Shown: piece by piece, positions 10,174-19,914 of the stretch
Layout of the letters: each line of letters starts with the position of its first letter
How positions within the stretch are numbered: position 1 is the stretch's first letter
NCBI RefSeq assembly: GCF_963678635.1
Contig: NC_087069.1
Coordinates: 51,036,938 to 51,100,937 of the forward strand
Direction: 5' to 3'
DNA from: Symsagittifera roscoffensis
Lineage: Eukaryota; Xenacoelomorpha; Acoela; Convolutidae
Length of the DNA stretch: 64,000 nt
Translations under genes and position numbers: made by a program
The notes under the pieces: model-generated
The model's database searches: none
What the model was told of the DNA's origin: nothing
The model's input: only the letters and a program-made list of their open reading frames with translations

Positions 10174-11010
10174 AGAATTGATTGAATCCTTTGCCGTCAC
10201 TTTGGTATCATCGGCCCCGATGAACATTTTTAGTGATAACCTGTGATACAACTTTGAGATTTTACTAAGTGAAGAGATAAATCTACAGAGCGAATGGAGA
10301 GTTGCATATAAATAATGTAACTGACACACAAATTACATTATAAAAAGGAAGAAGTCAGGCAATGCAAAAAAAATGAAAGAGATAAAATAACTAGACCTTA
10401 TCATGGAGAAAGTGCTACAACCACAAAGGGTGTATACGATGACGGTGAGAAATTATTTATCGAGATCAACCGGAAGATTAATCTTCATCAGAAAATTGGT
10501 TATGAAATCGATCCAATAACCAGACATCTTTCACTATGGGTGCATTATTGGGAAAACATTACCTTCGAGAGTCCACAAATTCTCAGTATTTTAGGTTTCA
10601 AAGGTTTAGGAGATGGAACGGGATACCACATTGGTTACAAATGTTCCAGTCAAATACATATCCCATTAACAATACAGAAGTTGGTCAGCGACTATCCGGT
10701 TGATATCTCAAGTGATATTCAGTTAATGTTCGTCTACTTGGATATCATACATCATCATATTGTCGGGGATGCAAAAGCACCACTGTTGAGAGTCCTTGTT
10801 ACCAATAGACGAGTGAAAACGGTAGCGTGTGTTCTATCGAACCAAGTTATCACAAAGTTTTCACTAACCTCGATTATAAAAAAACGTCTAGTTAATAACA
10901 TCCAAAATGTAGCTGTAAATATAAGAACAGAGACTGGTCAGTTAGTTCCATCCGCAGGCGCTGGAGGAAAAGTGGTTTTAACTTTGAAGTTCAAGCAAAT
11001 TTCCAGCTAA
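10166..11010 (+). pseudogene. Polinton minor capsid (penton-type) protein, copy A
   Basis: ATG 10166 overlaps the integrase stop (ATGTCTAA). The N-terminal strand ESFAVTLVSSAPMNIF is followed by damaged sequence (EWRVAY; INNVTDTQI). From 10540 the frame is open to TAA 11008-11010 (156 codons). It holds GFKGLGDGTGYHIGYK, the segment DYPVDISSDIQLMFVYLDI, a VGDAKAPLLRVLVTNRRVK block and a C-terminal LRTETGQLVP-type region ending in KVVLTLKF. This pattern and position match the putative minor capsid (single jelly-roll) protein of Polintons. The first third contains several stops. Confidence 0.65.
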
Positions 11011-11020
11011 TCAAAAAACA

Positions 11021-11452
11021 ATGGATACAAACTACCACAATCAGGCCACCATGCCTCGTTTTTCAGGTCATTACAGGCAAAGAGGCAGCGGTTTCGGAGC
11101 ATTGGCTTTTGGAATTGGGCGAGTTGCACTTCCACTAGATCGAAAATTTATAATACTTACCCCAAAAAGAATAGGAAAAAAATTAGTGGTTCAGGCAGCA
11201 CCTGAACTTATAAACATTGCAACAAAGTAAAAACTCCAAAACAAGCCTTGAAAAAATCAGTAAATAATAAGGTCAAGAAACAAGTTGGAGGAGGAGGAGC
11301 TCGTATCAAGTCTTCGAAATCAGTTAAAAAGATAAAAAGAAGAAAACAACTATTATTGCCAAGCGAAAACCAACGGGATCTTTCATTCCTAAAAAACGAA
11401 CTGCACCGAGAAGTCGCTCTAAATTTTTCACCAGAGTAGAAAATATTTCTAA
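11021..11452 (+). pseudogene. Basic core-like Polinton protein, copy A
   Basis: Starts at ATG 11021, ten bases after the minor capsid stop. The first frame reads GHYRQRGSGFGALAFGIGR, then a hydrophobic/basic segment (PKRIGKKLVVQAAPELI), and meets TAA at 11228-11230 where copy B keeps a Lys codon. The rest is very basic (KKQVGGGGARIKSSKSVKK, then RTAPRSRSKF in another frame). A glycine-rich, Lys/Arg-rich small protein between capsid genes suggests a DNA-condensing core or internal virion protein. That is inference from composition and position. In A and B the final frame runs into the major capsid ATG without a stop; copy C has one. Confidence 0.5.
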
Positions 11453-11453
11453 A

Positions 11454-12698
11454 ATGACTCCATCCGAATCAACTCACAGTTCTTTAGATTTATTCGAAAA
11501 GCCTCCGTTACTCGTTACATTTGAAAATGCTTTCAAACAGAATATTGGGCCCTTTTACTCGCCCGATGGTCCTATGCTCGAACTTGAAGTTTTGGGTGAT
11601 CTTAATAAAATTGTTGACCTTCAACGCACACGTTTGAATTGGTAGTTCGAATAGTTCAAAACAATGGTTATGTTCTACGAGTTCATGCTACAGATGGCAA
11701 TCTCAGAGATACACCATACTTGGTTAACGGAGAGAAAATCAATGGAGAGAAAATCTCTACAACCAATGGCAATTTTGCTCATAAAAGCTTCATTGAGACT
11801 GAGTTCTCGTACGATAACGACGCCAAAGAAACATGGTTAGCTTGTCAAGGCTATTAATACAAAGATAATCGCGCAGGTATTGTTGGTGCTGGTGGGAGGG
11901 CTACAGATGTATCTGCACGTAAACATTAGTAGCAGGTTCGCGCGAATTGCAATTGTTTGGTAAAACTCAGTGACTTCCTTTTTTGTGATAAACACTTAAT
12001 CAGCGGTGTAATCGTACGTCTTTCACTTAGGACTTTGTGATTATGACTTTGTGATTATCTCCGAAGATGCAGCTAAATAATACCAGGTTCAAATTAGAGA
12101 AGCTAATTTATATGTGAGGAAAATGGCTGTGACTGACTTTGTGCTTTCAACGATAGAAAAAACGCTGTTGAAAACACCTGCAATGTACAATTAGGTATAA
12201 GTTTCACCAAGGACTTTCCTTGCCAACGCCGGTGTTCAAAGTTGGCGACAAGAGGACGTTATTGCCAGAGAGCCAGTTAGACGAAGGATAGTAGCAATGT
12301 GTACCAAGGAGGCATACCTTGATACAAACAGAACAATTCCTTTTCATAAACAAAAAATCAATTTGAGAAAGATCATTGTGTACAGAAACGGTCTGCCCAT
12401 TGCCGGAACTCCGATATCTACCCTAGATAACACAAAGATATACTACAACTCACTGGAGGCTCTCGATTTTGTTTTCAACAATAGTCATGGAATTAGTCTG
12501 GCTAATTATAAAAATCGTTATATTATGGCGTTTGATCTCACATCTAATCATGAGGCTTCACATGATTTTGTTCATCCTGAATTGACCAATTGCACAAAAT
12601 GAGTTGGACTTAAATTTGGTGCAGCTCTGGGCAGTAACATTGATCATTGATTTATTATTCCTGGGAGAGAGGGCATTGAAATTCTGTGTCCGTTTTGA
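11454..12698 (+). pseudogene. Polinton major capsid-type protein (F54H12.2-like), copy A
   Basis: About 415 codons from ATG 11454 to TGA 12696-12698. The N-terminus (SSLDLFEKPPLLVTFENAF, then SPDGPMLELEVLGD) and the C-terminal part (CTKEAYLDTNRTIPF, then NLRKIIVYRNGLPIAGTPI, then NRYIMAFDLTSNHEAS) fit the family annotated in animal genomes as F54H12.2-like, taken to be the Polinton double-jelly-roll major capsid protein. Frames change near 11640, 11860 and before 12290. Inside the last frame TGA 12600-12602 and TGA 12648-12650 are shared with copy B. A TAA after GY at 11856 is absent from B. Confidence 0.7.
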
Positions 12699-13135
12699 TA
12701 GAAAAACTGCCAAGAATACTCTCATGACCTAAACTCGAAATGGAGTTTCTGCTGCTGATTATGTACGTCTTTTAAATATCAAAAAAAAACGCACCTTTAT
12801 GATAGTGAACGCTTCAAGTTCAGACCAACCGGGGACTCACTGGTTACTACTTTGAGCTGACGGTCGAAATTTCTTTGCTGACCCCCTTGGACAAATATGT
12901 TAGCATACTCGGAAGTATGTAAAAGAATCATGGTCACGTCTTATTATCCCCAGTTACAGCAAATACTGTTGAATGAACCTATTCAATCTGCAAACTCGGT
13001 TCTATTTGGTTTCTTTTGTGTCTATGTTGCTAATATAATATTTAGATCTAGATTTCGATTTACCTTTGTCTTGAGTCCATGACCATGAAATGATGCATTT
13101 TGCTAGACACATGATGTTCTAAATTCATAAATCAA
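12699..13135 (+). pseudogene. Adenovirus-type cysteine protease of the Polinton, copy A
   Basis: Processes capsid proteins in the family. MIVNASSSDQPGTHWLLL at about 12800-12850 holds the catalytic histidine in GTHW (CAC 12838-12840), followed by DGRNFFADPLGQ (acidic residue block). The C-terminal block QSANSVLFGFFCVYVAN at about 12985-13030 has Phe (TTT 13005-13007) where the nucleophile cysteine before G-x-F-C is expected. DHEMMHFARHMM closes the domain. There are stops at the TGA after LLL and elsewhere. It is the last gene of the module. Confidence 0.7.
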
Positions 13136-13254
13136 TGTTTTGTTCAATTTGTCCCCAAAACGTTTTCCTCCAACTAAACTAGAAATAATTAGCACTCTTC
13201 AAACAAACGAAAAAATTGTTTGTCAAAATGTTTTTTCAGGAAAAAGAAAAAAAA

Positions 13255-13388
13255 AAGCAGAAAAAGCAGACATTTTAGCCAAATATTTGGATCGGAGAGT
13301 AAAAAACCTGGATGAATTGAACTGTCCACGAATAGAAAACCTAAGTATCAAGAAAAACTTCAATTGTGGAAAACATTTACCTCATTAG
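13255..13388 (+). pseudogene. C-terminal fragment of protein X, copy B
   Basis: Only the last part of protein X is present: AKYLDRRVKNLDELNCPRIE to CGKHLPH, then FYDWLKNQQ in another frame to about 13460. The duplication begins inside the gene, so B never had the N-terminal two thirds. The text upstream (13140-13250) belongs to the tail of copy A. Confidence 0.5.
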
Positions 13389-13515
13389 AACTCTAAAAAC
13401 CATTTTGCGTGGAAAAAAAACAAAAGCATTCTATGATTGGTTGAAAAACCAACAACAGCGAAAGAGTTGCAAAATTGTAGACACACCTATCTCCAAATTC
13501 AGTTCTTTGTGCTTG

Positions 13516-13783
13516 GAGGACACCGGAGAGTGACCTAAAGATATCGATGACACGAATAGAATGAATTGATTGTCGAGGTCAAGTGGTGCAACCAAGGGAA
13601 CAAATTACTCTTTCTGAAGAAGATTTGGCTACCTTAAGGAGATTTTCCCTTAATATCGATCAATCCATCTACTTTCAGCGCTTCAATTACATAGGAAATG
13701 TTAGCCAACAAACGAGGAGTTTACCTTCCCAAGCTAGTCTTAGTACCCAAACGTCAACCAGGAGTTCAAATGGATCTAAATAG
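13516..13783 (+). pseudogene. Small Polinton protein, copy B
   Basis: Same protein as at 7416-7681. In B the reading R-I-E is followed by TGA (about 13562-13564), and the remaining open part covers the C-terminal 66 codons to TAG 13781-13783. The Ser/Thr-rich tail SQASLSTQTSTRSSNGSK is conserved. Confidence 0.5.
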
Positions 13784-14007
13784 TTGTGAGCTCTCTGAAC
13801 CAATCCAAAAATAGTGAGAGAAGAAATAGTGAGAAAAAAAAATTATCATGAAAAACTGAAACTGTGCTGGCTAACTATGTATTAGAGATGTGTGATAAAA
13901 TGATGATATTGATAGTAATGATTACACGCGATATAAATTTTTTTACTGTTCAAATCAAATACAATCAAATTTGTTCACTGACTAAGTTCGAAAAGTTGAG
14001 TTTGTTC

Positions 14008-14038
<31 letters not shown>
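14008..14038 (+). repeat. (GA)n tract before the membrane protein gene, copy B
   Basis: GA dinucleotides with one AAAG interruption end about 17 bases upstream of ATG 14055. Position is conserved with copy A; the length differs. Confidence 0.8.
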
Positions 14039-14054
14039 CTTCAAAACAAATAAA

Positions 14055-14343
14055 ATGAATGAAATACCAGTTGATGAAACTGATTCAAATATAATTAACG
14101 ATGTAATTTACGGGGACAATAACACAGCAGAACAAAAATTTTGGAAAACTTGTAATGATATTACTGTACCAAGGTCTGAAGTTTTTTTTTATGTTAAATT
14201 AGCTTTGCTTTTTAATTTTGCCTTTTATTAAGTTTTTCTCTATTCTAACTTTTTAAACGAAACTAAGTTGTGAAGAGACTTCAGTTTGGTTTTCAATTTT
14301 ATCTGGTCTAGTTGATTACGTATTACCATATCCAAGGATATGA
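14055..14343 (+). pseudogene. One-pass membrane protein, copy B
   Basis: ATG 14055 begins the same acidic N-terminus as copy A. The hydrophobic stretch is frame-shifted near 14190, and the LWFLSGLVDY-type end returns before the TGA at 14341-14343. The ATGA overlap with the ATPase start (14340) is retained. Confidence 0.5.
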
Positions 14344-14394
14344 ATAAAATTATTGATACGTCAACGCGATTGTTCATGGCAGTCGTAGGACTAT
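14340..14394 (+). pseudogene. Truncated packaging ATPase, copy B
   Basis: Only the first 18 or so codons remain (NKIIDTSTRLFMAVVGLS). The sequence breaks in the Walker A motif and passes into linker-gene sequence, so the P-loop and everything after are deleted. Confidence 0.75.
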
Positions 14395-14620
14395 CAATGA
14401 TCAACGTATTTTAGCACCTTTGGAACTTAAGATTGAACACAAACCTAAGAGAGCCGAAAAGGTTTTCGAAATTATTAGAAGAAGAAGGCGATGTCGACGA
14501 CGATTCTGAACCGTACGGTACCCCTATACTGATTCGGATTCTTCAACGGCAGAGACGAAGGAGACGAAGTCGAAAAGATGGGAAATCTACGACTTCTGGG
14601 GAAAACTGTTAAAAAATAAA
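14395..14620 (+). pseudogene. Linker protein fragment, copy B
   Basis: Encodes ILAPLELKIEHKPKRAEK, then a charged acidic/arginine-rich part with a TDSDSSTAETKETKSK stretch, then the DFWGK segment shared with A at 9203-9262. The first 160 bases are absent from A, so this is the only place in the A/B pair where the middle of the linker protein survives. A frame change lies near 14465-14500. Confidence 0.45.
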
Positions 14621-14699
14621 AACTCCTTTAAAAGTTCAAGGCTGTTTGGCAGCGTAAAGAACTTGAAAGATACAACACAGCTTCCACCTAAAAAAAATT

Positions 14700-15524
14700 A
14701 AACGTTGTTTGCACTCTGAACCTGCATACACAAAGTGACGAACCGTTCGACGCAAATGCCTCTTCTCAAGGTTAAAGTTTATGACATGAACGAAATATGG
14801 TCTCGCGATTTAGCACATGCTGACAAATAGCAGAATATGACAGAGACATCAAATATCTTCTTATTGCAGTAGATTGCAAGTCCCGCTATCTTCCAGTCCA
14901 ACCATTGAAGTCAAAGTATGCCTCAACAACAGCAGAAGCATTTAAACAAATGGTAAAGACGAAACAACCAGAAAAAGTATGGGTAGATAAAGCTAAAGAG
15001 TTTAGGGGATCATTCGAAATGTTATGAGAGAAGGAAGACCTTGAAACCTAAACAACAGGGAGAGAGAAAAAGTCTGCATTTGCGGAGAGAAACACTCGAT
15101 TACTGAAAAAAATTGATTTAAAAATACTTGGAGGACAAATTGACCTATTCGTACATAGACAAGATTCAAGTGTTCGTTAACACAAAAAACTCGAGAACAA
15201 ACAGAGTAACCAAACTAGCGCCAAACAAAGTAACGAAGGAAGATGTTCCACGATTAATTTCATTAACAGCTAAACAGTCATCTATTAGTTCGTCGACCTT
15301 AGCTCTATGTTGGTGATTTTGTAAGACTAGCCAAAGTATACATACTGTTCCGAAAAGGATACAAACAATAATTCACAGACGAAGTTTTTGAAATATTTGA
15401 TATAACAAAAAAGAATCCCCGTACATATAGTTTCATCGACGCAAATAAGGAACCGATAGAAGGCAAGTTTTATGAGCCTGAACTAATCAGAGTTGTTGAG
15501 AATGAAGAATTACAAAATGTCTAA
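14700..15524 (+). pseudogene. Polinton integrase, copy B
   Basis: Parallel to A. Readable blocks are EIWSRDLAHADK, AVDCKSRYLPVQPL, VWVDKAKEFRG (the second Asp is kept: GAT 14986-14988), FAERNTRLL, the open C-terminal segment 15128-15316 (SYIDKIQVFVNTKNSRTNR to SLTAKQSSI), and the end ELIRVVENEELQNV at TAA 15522-15524. The TAG at 14828-14830 is the same lesion as in A. The stop again overlaps ATG 15517 of the next gene. Confidence 0.85.
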
Positions 15525-16363
15525 AGAATTGAATGAATCCTTTGCCGTCACTTTGGTATCATCGGCCCCGATGAAAACTTTTAGTGATAACTTCTGATCC
15601 AACTTTGCCATTTTTCAAAGTGAAGAGATAAATCTACAGGGCGAATGGAGAGTTGCATATAAATAATGTAACTGACACACAAGTTACATAATATAAAAAG
15701 GAATAAGTTCAAGCAAGGCAAAAAAATGAAAGAGATAAAATAACTAGACCCTACCATGGAGAAAGTGCTACAATCACAAAGGATGTATGCGATGACGGTG
15801 AGAAATTATTTATCGAGATCAATCGGAAGATTAATCTTCATCAGAATATTGGTTATGAAATCGATCCAATAACCAGACATCTTTCACTATGGGTGCATTA
15901 TTGGGAAAGCATTACCTTCGAGAGTCCACAAATTCTCAGTATTTTAGGTTTCAAAGGTATAGGAGATGGAACGGGATACCACATTGGTTACAAATGTTCC
16001 AGTCAAATACATATCCCATTAACAGAACAGAAGTTGGTCAGCGACTATCCCGTTGATATCTCAAGTGATATTCAGTTAATGTTCGTCTACTTGGATATCA
16101 TACATCATCAAATTGTCGGAGATGCAAAAGCACCACTGTTGAGAGTCCTTGTTACCAATAGACGATTGAAAATGGAAGCGTGTGTTCTATCGAACCAAGT
16201 TATCACAAAGTTTTCACTAACCTCGATCATAAAAAAACTTCTAGTTAACAACAACCAAAATGTAGCTGTAAATATAAGAACAGAGACTGGTCGGCTGGTT
16301 CCATGCGCAGGCGCTGGAGGAAAAGTGGTTTTAACTTTGAAGTTCAAGCAAACTTTCAGCTAA
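15517..16363 (+). pseudogene. Polinton minor capsid (penton-type) protein, copy B
   Basis: The last 156 codons (15893-16363) are open and nearly identical to copy A: GFKGIGDGTGYHIGYK, DYPVDISSDIQLMFVYLDI, VGDAKAPLLRVLVTNRRLK, and LRTETGRLVPCAGAGG before KVVLTLKF. The N-terminal third is broken by indels, several in the same places as in A. Confidence 0.65.
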
Positions 16364-16373
16364 TCAAAAAACA

Positions 16374-16799
16374 ATGGATGCAAACTACCACAACCAGGCC
16401 ACCATGCCTCATTTTTCAGGTCATTACAGGCAACGAGGCAGCGGTTTTGGAGTGGTGGCTTTTGGAATTAGACGAGTTGCACTTCCACTAGCTCGAAAAT
16501 TTATAATACCTGCCGCAAAAAGAATTGGAAAAGAATTAGTGGTTCAGGCAGCACCTGAACTTATGAACATTGCAACAAAGAAAAAACTCCAAAACAAGCC
16601 TTGAAAAAATCAATAAATAATAAGGCCAAGAAACAAGTTGGAGGAGGAGGAGCTCGTATCAAGTCTTCGAGATCAGTTAAAAAGATAAAAAGAAGAAAAC
16701 AACTAATACCCCGAAGCGAAAACCAACGGGATCTTTCATTCCGAAAAAACGAATTGCACCGAGAAGTAGCTCTAAATTTTTCATCAGAGTAGAAAAGAT
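16374..16799 (+). pseudogene. Basic core-like protein, copy B
   Basis: ATG 16374, ten bases after the previous stop. The frame is open 76 codons, past the point where A has TAA, to TGA 16602-16604 (KKKLQNKP). The basic Gly-rich part KKQVGGGGARIKSSRSVKK continues in the next frame. The antisense frame at 16561-16830 is a shadow. Small size, Gly-rich start and high Lys/Arg content suggest a nucleic-acid-binding virion component. Confidence 0.5.
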
Positions 16800-16806
16800 T
16801 TCTAAA

Positions 16807-18053
16807 ATGATTCCATCCGAAGAAATTCACAGTTCATTAGATTTAATCGAAAAGCCTCCGTTACTCGTTACATTTGAAAATGCTTTCACACAGAATATTG
16901 GGCCCTCTTACTCGCCCGATGGTCCTATGCTCGAACTTGAAGTTTTGGGTGATCTTAATAGTTTTGTTGACCTTCAACGCTCACGTTTGAATTGGTAGTT
17001 CGAATAGTTCAAAACAATGGTTATGTTCTACGAGTTCATACTACAGATGGCAATCTCAGAGATACACCATACTTGGTTAACAGAGAGAAAAGCAATGGAG
17101 AGAAAATATCTACAACCAACGGCAATTTTGCTCATAAAAGCTTCATTGAGACTGAGTTCTTGTACGATAACGACGCCAAAGAAACATGGTTAGCTTTTCA
17201 AGGCTATAAATACAAAGATAATCGCGCAGGTATTGTTGGTGCTGGTGGGAGGGCTGCGGATGTTACTGCACGTAAAACGTTAGTAGCAGCTTCGCGCGAA
17301 TTGCTTTTGTTTGATAAAAACCCAGTGACTTCCTTTCTTGTGATAAACACTTAATCAGCGGTGTAATCGTACACCTTTCACTGAGGACTTTGTGATTATG
17401 ACTTTGTGATTATCTGCGAAGATGAAGCTAAATAATACCAGGTTCAAATTAGAGAAGCTAATTTATATGTGAGTAAAATGGCTGTGACTGACTTTGTGCT
17501 TTCATCGATAGAAAAAACGCTGTTGAAAACACCTGCAATATACAATTATATAGAAGTTTTACCAAGGAATTACCTTGCCAATACCGGTGTTCGAAGTTGG
17601 CGACAAGAGGACGTTTTTGCCAGAGAGCCAGTTAGACGAAGGATTGTAGCAATGTGTACCAAGGAGGCATACCTTGATACGAACAGAACAAATCCTTTTC
17701 ATAACCAAAAAATTAATTTGAGAAAGATCATTGTGTACAGAAATGGTCTGCCCATTGCCGGAACTCCGATATCTACCCTAGATAACAAAAAGATATACTA
17801 CAACTCATTGGAGGCTCTCGATTTTGTTTTCAACAATAGTCATGGAATTAGTCTGGCTAATTATAAAAATCGTTATATTATGGCGTTTGATCTCACATCT
17901 AATCATGAGGCTTCACATGATTTTGTTCATCCTGAATTGACCAATTGCACAATATGAGTTGGACTTAAATTTGGTGCAGCTCTGGGCAGTAACATTGATC
18001 ATTGATTTATTATTCCTGGGAGAGAGGGCATTGAAATTCTATGTCCGTTTTGA
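16807..18053 (+). pseudogene. Polinton major capsid-type protein, copy B
   Basis: Better preserved than A. The N-terminal frame is 16807-16998, the second frame 16992-17354 is open across the position of A's TAA, and 17469-17957 (162 codons) gives the whole C-terminal part from VTDFVLSSIEKTLLKTPAI to HPELTNCTI. TGA 17955-17957 and TGA 18003-18005 match the two TGAs of A; the final TGA is 18051-18053. Family and role are as for copy A. Confidence 0.7.
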
Positions 18054-18490
18054 TAGAAAAACTGCCAAGAATACTCTCATGACCTAAACTCGAAATGGAG
18101 TTTCTGCTGCTGATTATGTACGTCTTTTAAATATCAAAAAAAAACCGCACCTTTATGATAGTGAACGCTTCAAGTTCAGACCAACCGGGGACTCACTGGT
18201 TACTACTCTGAGCTGACGGTCGAAATTTCTTTGCTGACCCCCTTGGACAAATATGTTAGCATACTCGGAAGTATGTAAAAGAATCATGGTCACGTCTTAT
18301 TATCCCCAGTTACAGCAAATACTGTTGAATAAACCTATTCAATCTGCAAACTCGGTTCTATATGGTTTCTTTTATATCTATGTTGCTCATATATTAATTA
18401 GATCTAGATTTCGATTTACCTTTGTCTCGAGTCCATGACCATGAAATGATGCATTTTGCTAGACACATGATGTTCTAAATTCATAAATCA
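18054..18490 (+). pseudogene. Adenovirus-type cysteine protease, copy B
   Basis: Same layout as A: NASSSDQPGTHWLLL (catalytic His block), FFADPLGQ, then QSANSVLYGFFYIYVAH. The nucleophile position is Tyr (TAT 18361-18363), not Phe as in A, and the second conserved cysteine is also Tyr. DHEMMHFARHMM ends the domain near 18465. Stops after WLLL and in the N-terminal part. Confidence 0.7.
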
Positions 18491-18595
18491 ATGTTTTGTT
18501 CATTTTGTCCCCAAAAAGTTTTCCTCCAATTAAACTAGAAATAATTAGCACTCTTCAAACAAACAAAAAAATTGTTTGTCTAAATGTTTTTTAAA

Positions 18596-19278
18596 ACATA
18601 CATCAGTTTAAAACTTGAATTTCTTTTCCATGATAAATTTAAAAAACAACGTATTAGAATTAGTTTCCAAACGACCATATCCACTCAAAATAATATCAAT
18701 ATTTTTAGAAAAACCAGCAGCATTATCCCCATTCAAAGGGTTAGTAGAGCGATCAATGGTTACATTAGTGATTAAATCAGTTTGAGTTTGAACGGAACAA
18801 AATTTGTGACAAAGCCAATTTTTGACAATTTTTTTCAAAAGCCAATTTGTGACAAAGCCAATTTGTGACATTTTTTTCCGCAGGGAAGTTCCACCAGTGT
18901 CAAGATTTTGTTTCAGAGTTGTATTTAATAGCTACAGTCATTTCTTCCATCAGTGGTCCCTTAAGCTGATATTTGTCTCAAGTAGGAATCAAAGACTTGA
19001 GCAATGATAGTAGACAGGGAAGAACACCAAGTTTTCGGGGTCATTTTGTTAACCGTATCAACACATTCTTTTGTAACCTCAATTAGTACGTGGTAATGGT
19101 GTCCATTTTCAATCGATTGTGAACAATAATTGTTAAAGGTAGAATGGATTGAAAGAGAAACATCTAAGTTGGATGGCAAGGCAGATGTAATGGGTTCAGT
19201 AATTAGATTAAAAAGTTCGAAGTTTTTACGAAACTGTTCAAAAGAATCAGTCGTTTCTTTATACATTGCTTCAACCAT
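18596..19278 (-). pseudogene. Unrecognised minus-strand gene between the Polinton halves
   Basis: Read on the minus strand, ATG 19278 opens 105 codons (MYKETTDSFEQFRKNFELF, ITSALPSNLDVSLSIHSTF, then VLIEVTKECVDTVNKMTPK). After a frame change near 18965 there is a repeat-damaged part. The gene then closes with TIDRSTNPLNGDNAAGFSK and IILSGYGRLETNSNTLFFK, ending near 18608. I do not recognise it. Opposite orientation to both flanking blocks and position inside the composite Polinton make it a candidate accessory gene of the element. Confidence 0.45.
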
Positions 19279-19357
19279 TTTTGGTTAAAAGTTCAAGCTC
19301 GGGTGATAATTAAAATTCAAACAAAATAGTAGAATTTATTCATAACTAAAGTTTTCA

Positions 19358-19914
19358 AGCTGGTTGACGCTTTTTATTTTCATCATCATCGTCATTATCA
19401 GCATCGTTTTTGCTTTCATGGCCTTTTTCATTGCATACTGAGAGTTTTGATTTATAACGTCTTTTTTTTAGTTTATCGCTCGTATTCTTTTTCAACGCCC
19501 ATTGGGACTATGACTAACTTTTTTACTTTTCAAGAAATTTCAGCTAGACAATCAAACTCCTTAGTCTTGACAATGTCACTAACTGGTAACACAAAAATTC
19601 TCCCTTTTCATTTCTTTTGAACATTTTTATCGTAATATAAGTGCCAGTGTTTTCAAATGATTTTTTCCAATTCATACGATTCTTTTTTCTCCTGAAGAAA
19701 CTTTATCGTTTTCCAGCAAGAAGAATATATAGTGCAGCAATGATTCAATGACTGTTTTAAGAACGAAATTAACGATGGATGAATCAACCTGAGGATAAAG
19801 GAAACTCTGTGATTGATTCAAATTGATGATAAACATGAGCTCCAAGAGGGAACATACAATTAATTTAGTGGTTAGAAATTTATGAGGCATATAAACTTTT
19901 ATTAAACCTGTCAT
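19358..19914 (-). pseudogene. Degenerate minus-strand ORF with acidic tail
   Basis: On the minus strand 19914-19672 encodes 80 codons (LTTKLIVCSLLELMFIIN, then DSSIVNFVLKTVIESLL). After stops, a lower frame ends at about 19358 with LKKRRYKSKLSVCNEKGHE and a NDADNDDDDENKKRQPA tail (basic then acidic, nuclear-protein-like). The upper part recurs on the minus strand at about 23270-23440 in the second tandem unit. Not recognised; whether the two parts were one gene is uncertain. Confidence 0.35.

Larger units (their letters stand above)
5940..13240 (+). mobile_element. Polinton/Maverick capsid-integrase half, copy A
   Basis: Ten co-directional broken genes are packed with little spacing: protein X, small protein, membrane protein, packaging ATPase, linker protein, integrase, minor capsid, basic protein, major capsid and protease. 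This is the gene set of Polintons (virus-like DNA transposons). From about 7145 onward it aligns with copy B (13241-18595), and over its full length, more weakly, with copy C (56142 onward). Terminal inverted repeats are not identified. Confidence 0.85.
13241..18595 (+). mobile_element. Polinton capsid-integrase half, copy B (tandem duplicate of A)
   Basis: Directly follows copy A head to tail. The sequence from about 7145 to 13235 in A is repeated, with the same gene order and high identity. The right ends of both copies share the same non-coding tail (A 13080-13235, B 18435-18595), so the unit includes it. B lacks about 900 bp of the ATPase and linker genes, replaced by about 160 bp of linker-gene sequence that A lacks. 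Confidence 0.9.

Noticed and set aside
16561-16830. Minus-strand frame of 89 codons
   Set aside because: Antisense to the basic protein and capsid start of copy B.
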